64,000 nt of DNA from Eublepharis macularius (GCF_028583425.1 NC_072798.1:8682501-8746500); one strand, 5' to 3'; counted from the first letter of the stretch, positions 31,901-41,450 are shown. A program made the numbers and translations. The notes: generated by a model from the sequence alone, not told the origin.

Positions 31901-34900
31901 ATCGATTTGTTAAAGTGGAGAGGAGAGAGGAAAATGAAAACATCTTTTTAAAACCTGTGCTCCCTTCCTTTTTAAAACCTTTTTAAAAACGCCACACTTG
32001 TATGCAATGAGACACGTGAGAGGAGACGGTGAAATGGGACTTCCCTGACACCCCCCCCCCCCTTCACAGGGAACAGCGCAGGGCAAAATGTGGGGAGTGG
32101 GGAGATGGCCTCGGCTGGTGGTCGTGGAAGTGCCCTTCTGACAGCAGGAAGCAGCTGTAGGCCACAAGCCCACATTATTAGTACCAAACAGCAGGAAAAA
32201 ATCTTGGTAAACACACCATCAAATGAGTACCAAAGCGTCACTTATGGGCCTCAAATCAAGCTTGGCTGATACATTTATTTTATTTGGCTTATATCCCACC
32301 CTTCCCGCAAGCAAGCTCAGGCAGCTTACAACAGAGCATATACAATTAAAACATCCTAAGAAATATAAAACCAATATGACAGCTAAAATGCAGACGCCTC
32401 TAAATAGTACCAGGCTTCTGTAAAATTGCCATAAAGCCACGGGCACAGCCGTGATGTAGGGCCAGGGCAGTTGCAGAGGCAGGCATGGCGGTCAGGGAAG
32501 GGGGCAGTCCTCAGCCAAAGGCCTGGCGGGACGTCTCTGTCTTGCAGGCCCTGCAGACCTTGGGCAAGACCAGGATCCCGTGTGGAAAGCTCTACCTGTT
32601 GGGCCTGACTTTGCTCAGCTGTCCTTCTGGAATGAGTAGTACCCTAACAGATAACTTCCTGTACTGCTCAAAGCCTCTCAGCCTTGAATAGCACTGTTAG
32701 TTTTTTAGTTTCTTGCAAGTGTCAGATGAGTCAATATTTGTTCCTACGTTTGCTTGGGTATGACATGAGTGAGTCATCACTCCGTAGGCAGGCGGGAAGC
32801 AGCCCTCATTCACATATGCAGGGGAACGAGATAGGGAAACGGAAATGGACTCTAGGTGGAGGATCGCACTTTGGAATGCTCTGCTAGGTTAAAAAAACGC
32901 CTCTGAAACAGAAAACCAGTGCAACAAGAAAAAGGAAGGGAAAGTGAAACGGTCCTTGCTGAACCTGTTTTCTGTTTGTAGGGAATTCTTGACACACACA
33001 AAATGTAGTCGAATGCAACCCTCTGCCATCTGAACTAGTCCTTTTTCTTTACTTCCTCAGTCTCCTGCTGCTTGTGTCAAGTCTGATAATTACATGTGAT
33101 TCCCTAGCTTAAATAGATCCAGAGGAGTTAGCCGTGTTAGTCTGTAGTAGCAAAATCAAAAAGAGTCCAGTAGCACCTTTAAGACTAACCAATTTTATTA
33201 TAGCATAAGCTTTCGAGAATCAAGTTCTCTTCGTCAGATGCCTGATCAAAAGTGCCAGTTTTGATCAGGCATCTGATGAAGAGAACTTGATTCTCGAAAG
33301 CTTATGCTATAATAAAATTGGTTAGTCTTAAAGGTGCTACTGGACTCTTTTTGACCTAGCTTAAATGTTTCTCAGTGGCAGTCCTCAGTATTCGGGGATC
33401 CTTTTTGACTAGGAAGAGCACCTTAGCCAGCTTCAGGCAGAATCTCCTCTGTTTCACTCTCTTTCTCTGATCTGAGCCGTCCCCCATTCCAGTTGTGTCT
33501 GTTTGATGTTTAGATTCCAGGTGCTCCTGACGATGAAGCTGTGAGAATATTTTTAGAGTTTGAGAGGGTGGAATCGGCAATTAAAGGTAAGTGGCTGACT
33601 GTAAAGCTCTTTGCTTCCAAAACCTTGGGACCAGAAGCTGCATATGGTTGTTATTTTTTGGGATGGTGTAGCTGTTAAAACTATACCTTGTATCCTATTC
33701 CCTGCTGATCAAGATGGGGTTAGATGTGTAAAATGCACAGGGCCAGCGTGCCCATTGAGGCAGGGCTGGCCCCCTCCTTGAGTACTGAGGTGCCGGAGGG
33801 GGCACCAGGGGCGGAGGCGCGTGCCACGGAGCTGGCGTGCCTGGCCTGCAGCTGCTGCAGCGGGCCAGCCCCATGCCACCTACACCAACAACAACACATG
33901 TCCCCGGCCGGGTGCAGCAGCCACGAGCCAGGCACGGTAGGCATCCGGGGCAGCGTGCAGAACCTCCCCAGCCACCCACCGTGCCCGACTGGGAGCACGG
34001 GCAGCCTCCACGTGCCGTCCCCAACCCCCCCCCCCCCGGCCAATGGGGCCGGCTTGCTGTGTGATGACATCACACACAGTGACGTCATCACACAGTCCGG
34101 GGGGGGGGTGCACATAGGGGCAGCCATGGGTGCCAGAAACCCTGGCGCCATCCCTGAATATGCATCACTCTGGTGATCCTTGTACAAGCCGTCCCCCTTT
34201 TCTCTGAGAATGACTGGATACAGCGGCCATTCGTGTTTTTTAATCCTTCCCATGTAAGAATGTGAAAAGACCCTATGGGGGAAATTATGCATCCTATGGT
34301 GGTGGAGAATGCTCTCAAGTCCTAGCCCTGGTGGCGTTTTCCTGGCAAGGGACTAACAGAGATGGTTTGCCCTTGCCTGCCTCTGCAACCCTGCTCTTCA
34401 TTGGAGGTCTCCCATCCAATTACTAACCAGGGCCGACCCTGCTTAGCTTCTGAAATCTGACGAGATCAGGCTCGCCTGGGCTATCCAGGTCAGGACTTAT
34501 GCATCATATATTACCTAGCTTTGTTTTACTTATACTTTCTGCTTAGCATAGCATAGCAAACTGAATTCATTTACTTCCTTCCCTCTTCCTTGCCTCCTCT
34601 CCCCATCTCTCCCCATTCCTTATAAACTGGTATGGGATTGGATCCGGGAGAGGGCTCTTGCGCCAACTGGAAAGCATCTTGTGTGGGGGGGGGGGGGAGT
34701 GCCAGACCTTAGCAGAATGGGGTCCACAGCCTTCAACTTGTGGTTCCCTAGCTAATTTGCTACTTTATAAAGCCAGTGTCTAACAGTATATTTTCTGCCT
34801 GATTTCCAGCGGTGGTTGACCTGAATGGAAGGTACTTTGGAGGCCGAGTGGTGAAGGCCTGCTTCTACAACCTGGACAAATTCAGAGTGTTGGATCTCGC

Positions 34901-34913
34901 TGAGCAAGTCTAA
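19797..34913 (+). CDS. RBM17: RBM17 (SPF45) splicing factor, complete coding region
   Basis: Eleven coding exons (19797-19919, 20425-20541, 21667-21833, 22598-22695, 24511-24567, 26854-26995, 28305-28456, 30800-30873, 31693-31791, 33514-33586, 34810-34913) sum to 1206 nt, that is 401 codons plus TAA. All junctions are GT-AG and keep frame. RBM17 is a nuclear U2-related splicing factor that acts at 3' splice-site recognition and contacts SF1, U2AF65 and SF3B1 through its UHM. Seen: an N-terminal region with VLAPVIDLKRG; an acidic/basic coiled segment rich in Arg and Glu at about 110-165; a G-patch at 235-283 with GFREGQGLGK; and a C-terminal UHM at about 306-385 with the diagnostic RYF triad at 375-377. 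Compared with the human protein as I remember it, most differences fall in the linker at residues 187-215. Introns are loaded with recent PLE, LTR and SINE insertions, none disrupting an exon. PFKFB3 follows on the same strand. Confidence 0.97.
19937..20150 (+). repeat. tRNA-derived SINE, second family
   Basis: A box TGGCTCAGTGGTAGAGC and B box GGTTCAGTCCCC, tail CTGATCTTGATGGACC. Lies 17 bases after RBM17 exon 2 without touching the donor. Confidence 0.85.
20425..20541 (+). CDS. RBM17: RBM17 coding exon 3
   Basis: Follows AATTTTAG and encodes residues 42-80 (opening SQRTKQSTVLAPV, ending AAGLK). Phase 0 at both ends, so skipping would keep the frame. Donor AAG|GTAAGA. Confidence 0.95.
20965..21150 (-). 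repeat. SINE 3' fragment
   Basis: Antisense tail with TATATACCGCCCTTCAGGA and TTATTATCCCCACAAC, typical of the main SINE family here. Confidence 0.75.
21667..21833 (+). CDS. RBM17: RBM17 coding exon 4
   Basis: Acceptor TTCCAG|GATCCT. Encodes residues 81 to 136 (DPVPSGFSAGDV, then LADEYDPMFPNDYEK and the charged RQREERQRQ helix). Ends in phase 2 at AA|GTGAGC. Confidence 0.95.
22165..22565 (+). repeat. SINE with duplicated head
   Basis: Two copies of the GTTTGGTGTAGTGGTTAAGAG head region (about 22178 and 22330), one full tail ending TAGTATATAAATC. Ends about 30 bases before RBM17 exon 5. Confidence 0.8.
22598..22695 (+). CDS. RBM17: RBM17 coding exon 5
   Basis: The acceptor ACGCAAG is weak in pyrimidines near the AG but the frame is certain: residues 136-168 read RRKDRHEASGFSRRPDPDSD. 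Ends phase 1 at CGAA|GTAAGG. Confidence 0.93.
22800..23740. other. RBM17 intron 5, no gene or repeat recognised
   Basis: Unique intronic sequence ahead of the PLE insertion at 23766. Confidence 0.4.
23766..24038. mobile_element. PLE inverted dimer with exact 15-bp TSD
   Basis: Minus-strand tail followed by plus-strand tail (CCACGGCAATACAGCCCGG end). TSD CATGCTTTCCTTTGT at 23751-23765 and 24039-24053. Plus arm has CTGAAGA 23951-23957, GCCAGC/GCTGGC hairpin, GAAA 23978-23981. Confidence 0.9.
24511..24567 (+). CDS. RBM17: RBM17 coding exon 6
   Basis: A 57-nt exon after TTTTACAG encoding SMGGAAIAPPTSLVEKDKE (first codon shared with exon 5). Ends phase 1 at GAAC|GTATGT. Confidence 0.94.
26330..26590 (-). 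repeat. tRNA-derived SINE
   Basis: Antisense: CTCACAACAACCCTGTGAGG in the body, GGGTCTCCCAGAT and ACGCCACACTGGCT at the head end. Confidence 0.75.
26854..26995 (+). CDS. RBM17: RBM17 coding exon 7
   Basis: Acceptor CTTCCAG|CCGTG. Encodes the linker (PVSTFPYEEESRSRG, then KAAIPPPMYDE and RPRSPTGPSNSFLANM). This is the exon that differs most from the mammalian protein as I recall it. Ends phase 2 at ATGGG|GTGAGT. Confidence 0.94.
27510..27740 (-). repeat. 5S-rRNA-derived SINE
   Basis: On the minus strand the 5' part matches 5S rRNA: ATCTCGTCAGATCTCAGAAG, then GCTAAGCAGGGT and TTGGATGGGAGACC. The downstream part is a non-5S body shared with 34295-34500. Confidence 0.85.
27785..28020 (-). repeat. 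tRNA-derived SINE
   Basis: Same family as 26330-26590, antisense in RBM17 intron 7. Confidence 0.7.
28305..28456 (+). CDS. RBM17: RBM17 coding exon 8 (G-patch)
   Basis: Acceptor CTGCAG|AGGC. Encodes residues 235-285, in practice the whole G-patch: GTVAHKIMQKYGF, GQGLGKHEQGL, then SKRGGKIIVGDA. Ends phase 1 at AAAG|GTAACA. Confidence 0.96.
29147..29711 (+). mobile_element. 5'-truncated PLE with endonuclease C-terminus and 13-bp TSD
   Basis: TSD CAATCACTGAATT at 29134-29146 and 29712-29724. Reading 29178-29480 encodes the region after the GIY-YIG catalytic core (AEHSLTQTGHGI, then REAIEIHKHKHNFNRKEE and WFPVL), a Penelope-group hallmark. The 3' tail has CTGAAGA at 29624 and GAAA at 29651. Not functional. 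Confidence 0.88.
30049..30246. mobile_element. PLE inverted dimer with 11-bp TSD
   Basis: TSD TCAAGGGAAAG at 30038-30048 and 30247-30257. Antisense tail, then hammerhead-like block, then sense tail. Confidence 0.88.
30160..30197 (+). ncRNA. Candidate hammerhead ribozyme core in PLE
   Basis: CTGACGA (30160-30166), one extra A, GAGA...TCTC hairpin, GAAA (30184-30187), a GC-TTAT-GC minihairpin and TA. This fits hammerhead stems II and III with a cleavage site after TA. Stem I is not evident in this copy, so activity is doubtful. Confidence 0.45.
30800..30873 (+). CDS. RBM17: RBM17 coding exon 9 (tandem NAGNAG acceptor)
   Basis: The acceptor reads GAACAGCAG|ATGC, a NAGNAG tandem; the downstream AG gives the usual KDASKKS reading, while the upstream AG would insert one alanine. 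Encodes DASKKSDSNPLTEILKCPTK and the first UHM strand VVLLR. Ends phase 0 before GTAAGT. Confidence 0.95.
31107..31500 (-). mobile_element. Candidate solo LTR (394 bp)
   Basis: TGTC ... GACA ends, flanks CTTTTAG (left) and CTTTAG (right). On the minus strand a TTATATA box at about 31262 precedes an AATAAA at about 31195, a normal LTR spacing. In RBM17 intron 9. Family unknown. Confidence 0.5.
31693..31791 (+). CDS. RBM17: RBM17 coding exon 10 (UHM)
   Basis: Acceptor TCTTGCAG|AATATG. Encodes residues 311-343, NMVGAGEVDEELEGET then CEKYGKVGKCVIFE, the first helix and second strand of the UHM fold. Phase 0 at both ends; donor GAG|GTAAGA. Confidence 0.96.
33115..33355. mobile_element. PLE inverted dimer with exact 11-bp TSD
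   Basis: TSD CTAGCTTAAAT at 33104-33114 and 33356-33366. Both arms carry the hammerhead-like block, one on each strand. In RBM17 intron 10, 150 bases before exon 11. Confidence 0.9.
33273..33309 (+). ncRNA. Candidate hammerhead ribozyme core in PLE
   Basis: CTGATGA 33273-33279, extra A, GAGAA/TTCTC stem, GAAA 33296-33299, GC-TTAT-GC, TA 33308-33309. A mirror copy lies on the minus strand at about 33202-33238. Confidence 0.45.
33514..33586 (+). CDS. RBM17: RBM17 coding exon 11 (UHM)
   Basis: Acceptor GATGTTTAG|ATTCCAGG. Encodes IPGAPDDEAVRIFLEFERVE of the UHM. Ends phase 1 at AAAG|GTAAGT. Confidence 0.96.
33720..34140. repeat. GC-rich MITE-like element in RBM17 intron 11
   Basis: CpG-rich with a TGACGTCA palindrome at about 34080. 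It resembles the family at 2030 and 44015, so it is read as a repeat and not a CpG-island promoter. Confidence 0.45.
34295..34500 (-). repeat. 5S-rRNA-derived SINE
   Basis: Second copy; minus strand carries ATCTCGTCAGATTTCAGAAG and GCTAAGCAGGGTCGGCCCTG of 5S type. Confidence 0.85.
34810..34913 (+). CDS. RBM17: RBM17 coding exon 12 (UHM ligand loop, stop)
   Basis: Acceptor TTTCCAG|CGGTGG. Encodes VVDLNGRYFGGRVVKACFYN; RYF at residues 375-377 is the UHM tryptophan-binding triad. Ends LAEQV then TAA at 34911-34913. Confidence 0.97.
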
Positions 34914-36930
34914 TACCCCCCTCCCCACAAGGACACACAGCTGTTGGGCATCCTCCCCTCCCTCCTAACTGTATGCTGAGAACAGCGAAAAATGGCATCG
35001 ATTCTCTTCTAAAAAATGGACTGGAAGAAATCCCAGAATGGATTTTTCATGTTTGTTGCGATGGACACAGTTTTTTTTATTTTTACTGTACTATAAAATC
35101 CCTTTCAAGTTACAGCCTGTTTTTTTTCCCCTTCCCCTTGAAGATCCAGCGTGTTTTGCTCTGCTGCTCCAGAATGTTCTTAGCATTAGCAGTTTGCTGA
35201 CGAGGTAACGGTTTGCCTCCTTTGTGTTCCTGTTGGGAACGCTGGTGGGGTAGCAGTGAAAGCGGATGGGGTTTTTTTTGTCCCTACAGCAGTCTGCAGC
35301 ATTGTCACGGTCCCACAGACTGGGTGAAGGTTCTCTCCGTGCAGAAGGTCCCAGATTCAGTCCCAAGCATCTCCACGTTAGGGCTAACGATGGCAAAATA
35401 TGTCAGCCAAGGACTTTGGGGACAACCACTTGTCCTGCCACGATGCTTGAATAGGCTGACTCTGTGCGAGGCAGCTTCAGACCTTCATGTTCCTAGGAGA
35501 CTAGACTGTCAGAAGTGTGGGCTGGTGTTTCCTGTGTTTCTGGTTGTATATAGGCAGGCAGCCTTTTAAAAAATGTCTTTCTACCCATCCCTAATGTCCA
35601 AGGACTGATACTAGATGAGACTGTTTGTTTTCTGTGCACCCAAGATTTCCACCCTGCCTTTTGTGACTATATTCTGGGCTTCCACACTGGATGAACAACC
35701 AACTGCAGCATTTATCCTCCCAATTCCTCTACTCCTTGGTATCCCATCCATTTACAGTGTAATCCTGTGCAGAGTTACTCAAGTCAAGTGGTCTTAGACT
35801 GGGGTAACTGTGTAGGATTGCACTGGTAATCATTTAGTCCTCTCATCCTGTCCTGATTTAAGGAAAGATGCAGCAATTTCCAAAGCAGAAGCAAGAATGA
35901 AGACACACAGATCCTGTTCCAGTGAATTTAGAGAACAAGGTGAATGCAGACCTGCATTCAGAGCAAACTGACTTACTCTGCAAATATGTTTTTGGGGCAG
36001 ATGCTATTGTAGGAGGGCTAGGACTGCAGCAGTAATTATTTCTTCAACTACCCGAGTTTTTGATTTACACAGGATGACAAATTTGGGGCTGCACTAAGGT
36101 AATCCACCCTTTCCTCAGCATAGTTGAATGCCTGTTAAATAAATAAGACTTGAACTCATTATTCCCTTTTACATTGCCCCCTCCATGAAACAGAAAAACA
36201 AAGTGCCTTCGATTCCTGCCCCTTAGATATCCTGCTCTGGCCTCCACTGCAAACAAAAAACATCTCAGTTTTTCAGCATTTGTCTGTATGCATTCAGGTC
36301 TATCAGAAGCTATTGGAAAACAGAAAACTTACTTTTTTCTCAAAATGGGAAAGCTGCCATTTTCAAGAGGCTGGTTCTGTATTCAGTTACTGACCACTAA
36401 TAATTCCTCACTTCTAGTTAATTTTGAAAGCACTCTTTCTTACTTCTGTCGGTTCCTCTAATCAGCAATGAAATGCTGTCACCTCTTCTGGGACAATGTG
36501 GACGGATGTGCGGAAACTCAGTTTTTGTCCTCTCTTACAACACATCAACCAAGTCTTTGTTGTCTCCACTAAGTGTCATCTGATTCTACTGTTACTTGAA
36601 CTTGGAATTGCTTGCGATCAAGGTTGCTTGGTAGAAGCAAGAAGCCTTAAATTTCACCCGATTTCCATGATTGAATTGGTTAATTTTTTGTTAGGATTAG
36701 CATCAGAGACCGGAATAAACATTAGGACTCGGGTGTATAGCAATGTATAGAGGCAGAATGACAAAATCAAGACCAGAATTTGAAGAGTCGATACAACAAG
36801 CTGTGTAAAAACAGGTATATATGGCACACCCCTTTGGCCTGATTGCATATGGCGGAAAGTCCATGTTTACTGCTTATAACATTTGAAATTGCTGCTCTTT
36901 AAGTAGGTTAGTAAAATGTTTGTGTAGCTT
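34914..36930 (+). other. RBM17: RBM17 3'UTR and downstream flank
   Basis: Mostly unique sequence apart from a degenerate tRNA-derived SINE at about 35285-35480. An AATAAA at 36138-36143 is a candidate cleavage signal, but the real transcript end cannot be fixed from sequence alone. No protein-coding frame of note. Confidence 0.45.
35285..35480 (+). repeat. Degenerate tRNA-derived SINE in RBM17 3'UTR or flank
   Basis: AGGTCCCAGATTCAGTCCCA (B-box region) and AGGCTGACTCTGTGCGAGGC tail, as in 19937-20150. Confidence 0.6.
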
Positions 36931-36934
36931 GGCT

Positions 36935-37135
36935 GGAGAGCCAGTGAGGTGGCGTGACCAAGGTCTGGGAGACCCAGGTTTCGAATCCTCGTTCTGCTGT
37001 GGGAGTTTGCTGGATGACTTTGAGCCAGTCATACACTGTCAGCCTTCTCAACCTCACAGGGTTGTTATGAAGCTAAAATCGAGGAGAACAGAATGATGTA
37101 AGTTGTTACGGATCACCATTCGGGAGAAATAAATG
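36935..37135 (+). repeat. tRNA-derived SINE
   Basis: GGGAGACCCAGGTTTCGAAT head and CAGGGTTGTTATGAAGCTAA body. Confidence 0.75.
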
Positions 37136-37149
37136 TGAAAGATCTGGCA

Positions 37150-38830
37150 GCAGGACTTGATTACCACTAAACAACTGGAAAATACGGAGCTTGTTAATTC
37201 TTCCTTGAGCTTGCTTTCCCTAGCTGGCATTTTGCCACAGCTTCAGAAAAAGTGGTAAGGAAGGATTTAAAAGCGTGGGGGGAAGAATACTTAACCCCCC
37301 GCCCCTGCACACAGAGAGCACTTTTCCTCTTGGAATTGGGCACTCCTGCTTAGACTAGTCCAGCCTTGCCGTTTTTGTTCAGCAGGATTTGAGTCCAGTG
37401 GCACCTTAGAGACTAACAAGATTTTCAAGGTATAACCTTTTGAGAGTCAAAGCTCCCTTCTTCAGATACTATTGGTTTGGTTCTGTTACCTTGAGGACTA
37501 GAAACTACGTTTTCCCAAACTGAATGCTTGGGTTGCTGGGAGTCTCATCCTCATTCATGCATGCAGCATGCTGCAGTAACACGGACTGCAGAAAGTCAAC
37601 CCAGGGTTCCGTTATGCCCCTGACGTCATACCAGGAAGTACAACAGCGAGCAGTGCTAAAGAAGAGATTCTTGATACCTCCCATGCAGTTTGCAGTATCA
37701 AGCAAACAGGCTGTAGCCTGGAAGGTGGAGCCGAACTCTTGCCCCTGATGCTGTGTTTAATAGGGACACAGTATCCAGTCTACTGGTCTCTTCAAATACA
37801 CCCTTTTCCCTTATCCTGTGTAACTGCAATCCACTCTGCAGGGTAGGGAATAAAAATTGTGGCTAACATTGCATTTGGGGGAACGCTTGGTTAAGCACCC
37901 CCTGTGCTTGGTTTCCTGGCTTTTTATTTATTTGGACCCCATCTTTCTCACCAATGGGGACCTAAAGCGGCTTACATCATTCTCTTCTGATTTATCTCCA
38001 CAGCATCCCTCTGATGGCAAATCCTATAGGAACTTGGTCTATGCACAGCCAAACACCTGCCATGCCCCCCTCCCCCACAGATGTCTTTTCCTTGCACCCC
38101 AGTGTCCCTGCCTGTAATTATAATCGTAAACAGTCCAGGAGCACCACTTTATATTTAGTCTTAAAAGTGCTCCTGGACTCTATTTTGCAACTACAGACTA
38201 ATTAGGCTAACTCCTCTGTATCTATCGTTTTAACGGACACTTTGCTAATGATCTGGATTTGGAATCTTTCATATAGTGCAAACCATCTTTCCTGCTCAAA
38301 ATGCAATTTGAGATTGCTGTAAGGTGACCGTACAGAGTGCAGTAGGGTTGGGTTAAACATAAATGCCGTTTTGTTGGAACGTGGTTTAGCAACAACCGTG
38401 GAATTGTTTTTTTACCGCTCACCATGAACAATGTGACTGCCAGACAGAGGGTGAAGACATGGGGCTCAGCAGTTTCCCTACAGTATTTATATGCTAAAAT
38501 GCCTAAAATTACCCTGCTGAAATAATGCTTGGGGGGGAATTGTTGTGCATACATTGCAAGAGTTTCTTGACATTCTAAGCCGGTTCTGTTAAGAATCAAG
38601 GTGGGCCAGATACTGGACTCCTGCATGTTTGTTAAGTAATAGTTGAGGTGTGTGTGTGTCTGTGTGTGTTTGCAACCAGCCCCTATGTGAATGTTCAGCC
38701 TTTCACCCCCTCTGCCATTTTCTCTTATCAGCATAACACAGACTGCCCATTTAATGGAATAGGGAAAGTTCCTGTTCAGCTACTGCCTTGGAAGAGCAGC
38801 TTGCTTTGGGGCAGAGCTAAGGAGAGACAG
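37150..38830. other. Intergenic between RBM17 and PFKFB3, no gene recognised
   Basis: Holds PLE tail fragments at about 37385-37470 and 38130-38225, a SINE fragment at about 37920-38000 and a short (TG)n run at about 38650. A 170-codon minus-strand frame at 38222-38734 has no recognisable composition or family. Confidence 0.5.
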
Positions 38831-38844
38831 GCCCTATTAGCTGA

Positions 38845-39046
38845 GAGCCAAGCTACAAGTGACGCCTGACACAGGTTGGACACTTGTCAGCTTCCCTCGA
38901 GTTTTGATGGGAAATGTAGGCATCCTGGTCTTGCAGCTGTAATGGAGAGCCAAGCTGTAAAACCAGGACGCCTACATTTACCATCAAAACTTGAGGGAAG
39001 CTGACAAGTGTCCAACCTGTGTCAGGCGTCACTTGTAGCTTGGCTC
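38845..39046. mobile_element. Harbinger-like foldback MITE
   Basis: GAGCCAAGCTACAAGTGACG ... complement; flanked by TGA (38842-38844) and TCA (39047-39049), one mismatch. Confidence 0.8.
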
Positions 39047-39164
39047 TCAGTTTGTCCACCCAGCCTGTTTTGCCCCAGCACAGGGGTAGCAGCAACCCTC
39101 CTGTACAGTGGCCTGCCTTCAAGAACTTCACTGTGGCTGCTTAACAATAACAAAAACTGGAGTT

Positions 39165-39352
39165 AGTTTCAGGTGGGTAGCTGTGTTGTTCTCCAATAGA
39201 AGAGCAAAATTCGGTTCCCGTAGCACCTTAAAGACCAACTAGATTTCCAGGGTTTGAGACCTGAGAGTCAAAGCTCCATTAGACGGGAGCTTATTCTCTC
39301 AAAAGCTCATACCCCGGAAATCTAGTTGGTCTTTATGGTGCTACTGGACTGG
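39165..39352. mobile_element. PLE inverted dimer (second family) with exact 13-bp TSD
   Basis: TSD AAAAACTGGAGTT at 39152-39164 and 39353-39365. Arms carry AAAGACCAACTAGATTTCC and its complement. Confidence 0.88.
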
Positions 39353-40544
39353 AAAAACTGGAGTTGCAGTCACTGGTCTTTTGAAGTTTCATCTAGTCTG
39401 GCTCCAAATATGTTGAATCGAGCATGCTCAAATATCCCTCTATAGACAGACTGCAGGACTGGAGTCTAAAACTCCACAGCCCCTCTTCATTGCTCTCTCT
39501 GCACTCGGTGCTGTTTGTGTCCATTTCCTCCCACGGTGCCTTTTTGCCTCCGGTTATTGTTCTGAAGCCCAGAAACGCCTCCCTCTCTTCTAACATGCGC
39601 TGTGGCCGCAGCCTCACCTCTTGCGCGTTACTGCTGACTGCAAGGGAGGCGATTCTTCTCCTTTATCACAGTTGTGGGAACCCGGTCGCTGCACCGGACA
39701 AAGAGTCCTATGGCTTTCAAAAGCTGATGCTGAAATGAATTTTGACTAGTCTTACTGAATTTAAAACAGTTCTATGCAGCCTGTCCACCCAAATGGGGTC
39801 GGCAAGGCAGTGAGCGTCAAAACATTTATGGCGGGCCTGGACTCCTGTTTCACAACAGACTAGGGCAGCTGTCCAGCTGGAAAGGTCCAAGTTGCAGTGT
39901 TCTGTACAACACCCAGCATTGTGGAAGTTGGAAATGAACGCCAAACTTTTCAATCTTGTCGAATGTTGATTGATGAAGGCACCAGCAGAAAACACATTAG
40001 ATACAATGAGTGCGAAGGGGAAAAAGTTATCTTGATGATACCATCAGTGTCTTTAAAGCCAAAAACCACACAATAAACATGCGCAGTTACTTGATTTGTT
40101 CTTAAGAGTTGCTGAAGAAGTTGTGTTTACTTACGGACCAGCTACCGGCCTGATTTTTCCTCAGCCTTTCTATTCTTGTAACTGAGCTAAGTGGCATAAC
40201 CGTAAAATCGACTTTTCCGGCACATGCCCAGCATGCCATTTAAAAACGATTATGTTCTTTCTACCTTTCCCTTTTGAGAACCCATATATTGCTGTCCTGC
40301 TTAATTAGCTTAGCAGAGGCCTATAGCCTGGCTGTTCTAAATAGGCACAAACGGCTGCTTTGCATAAGATAATAAGCCCAATTTAGACTTCTGAGGGGCA
40401 AAGGCCACCCTGGACTAGATCTCTTGTTTTTTCTAGCATCACATTTAAATCTGATTGTTCTATTTAACCCACCTCCTAGGGTTGTTGCGAGGATAAAGCG
40501 GAAGATCCTATTTTATGCCACCTAAACTCCTTATGGGAGGGAAG

Positions 40545-40735
40545 GCAGCATGGATTAGCCCGATCTCATCATATCTAGTTACATCTCAGAGGCTAAGCAG
40601 GGTTGGTACTTGGATGGGAAACCACCAAGAAAGACTCCGCAGAGGAAAGCACTGGAAAACCACCTCTGCTTCTCACTTTCCTTGAAAGCCCTTTGCTGGG
40701 GTGTTGCTATAAATTGATTGCAACTTGCACACACT
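40545..40735 (+). repeat. 5S-rRNA-derived SINE
   Basis: Plus-strand copy: GCCCGATCTCATCATATCTA, GGCTAAGCAGGGTTGGTACT and TGGATGGGAAACC from 5S rRNA, then the shared SINE body. Confidence 0.85.
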
Positions 40736-40737
40736 TA

Positions 40738-40971
40738 GAGCAGAACTACGAGTGACAAAAGGCACAGGTTGGACACTTGCCAGCTTCCCTCAAGTTTTGA
40801 TGGGAAATGTAGGCAGCTTGGCGGAATGTTGGACAAGTGACAGTTGAAAAGTCCACTGGACAGCAGTCAGAGAGCGAAGCTGCAAGACCAGGATGCCTAC
40901 ATTTCCCATCAAAACTTGAGGAAAGCTGACAAGTGTCCAACCAGTGCCTTTTGTCTCTTGTAGTTCAGCTC
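40738..40971. mobile_element. Harbinger-like foldback MITE, exact TTA TSD
   Basis: GAGCAGAACTAC ... GTAGTTCAGCTC with TTA at 40735-40737 and 40972-40974. Inserted at the end of the 5S SINE. Confidence 0.85.
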
Positions 40972-41209
40972 TTAATCTCCGTGCTGGAGGTAAGGTGGCC
41001 AAGTAGCGTGGAGAAAAATGACCTGTCCCTTTTAATAGAGGTTTGACAAGATGTTATTTACCACGTGATTTTATTTACCTGCACGGCATGAAAAGTGTCC
41101 GCTTTCATTTAAGGCCACACTTTAAACGTTAAAAAGACAGGACTTTTTTCCTCCAGGCTAACTGCCAACCTTGGAAGGGGGTGCCTGTAACAATCTAACG
41201 ATTAAAAGC

Positions 41210-41450
41210 GTTTATTGTTGAATATTGTCAGGTGGTTATTGTTACCTTTAACAATACCCCTCCCCCTTTCCTACAAGGTGGTTTGGTGGCATAGCATGGA
41301 TTTAAATCTCTGCAAATTTGCATTTACAGACCCTATTGCACTGTTTATTGAAATGTCCTTAAAACGGACTGTACTAATCTCACGCCCTGTAGTCCGCCTT
41401 GAGTCTCAGTGAGAAAGGCGAACTATAATTAAATAAATACTTGCATCGAC
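41210..41450 (+). repeat. LINE 3' end with (AAAT)n
   Basis: CCGCCTTGAGTCTCAGTGAG, then AAATAAATA. Same tail at about 24400-24450, 44505-44565 and 62535-62700. It abuts the PFKFB3 promoter. Confidence 0.6.

Noticed and set aside
33724..34292. CpG-rich region with frames of 150 and 190 codons, possible alternative promoter or exon
   Set aside because: Matches the GC-rich MITE family and lies within RBM17 intron 11 with no plausible splice sites in frame.
38222..38734. 170-codon minus-strand open frame
   Set aside because: No recognisable domain, low-complexity His/Thr run from a (TG)n tract, no splice or promoter context; chance frame.
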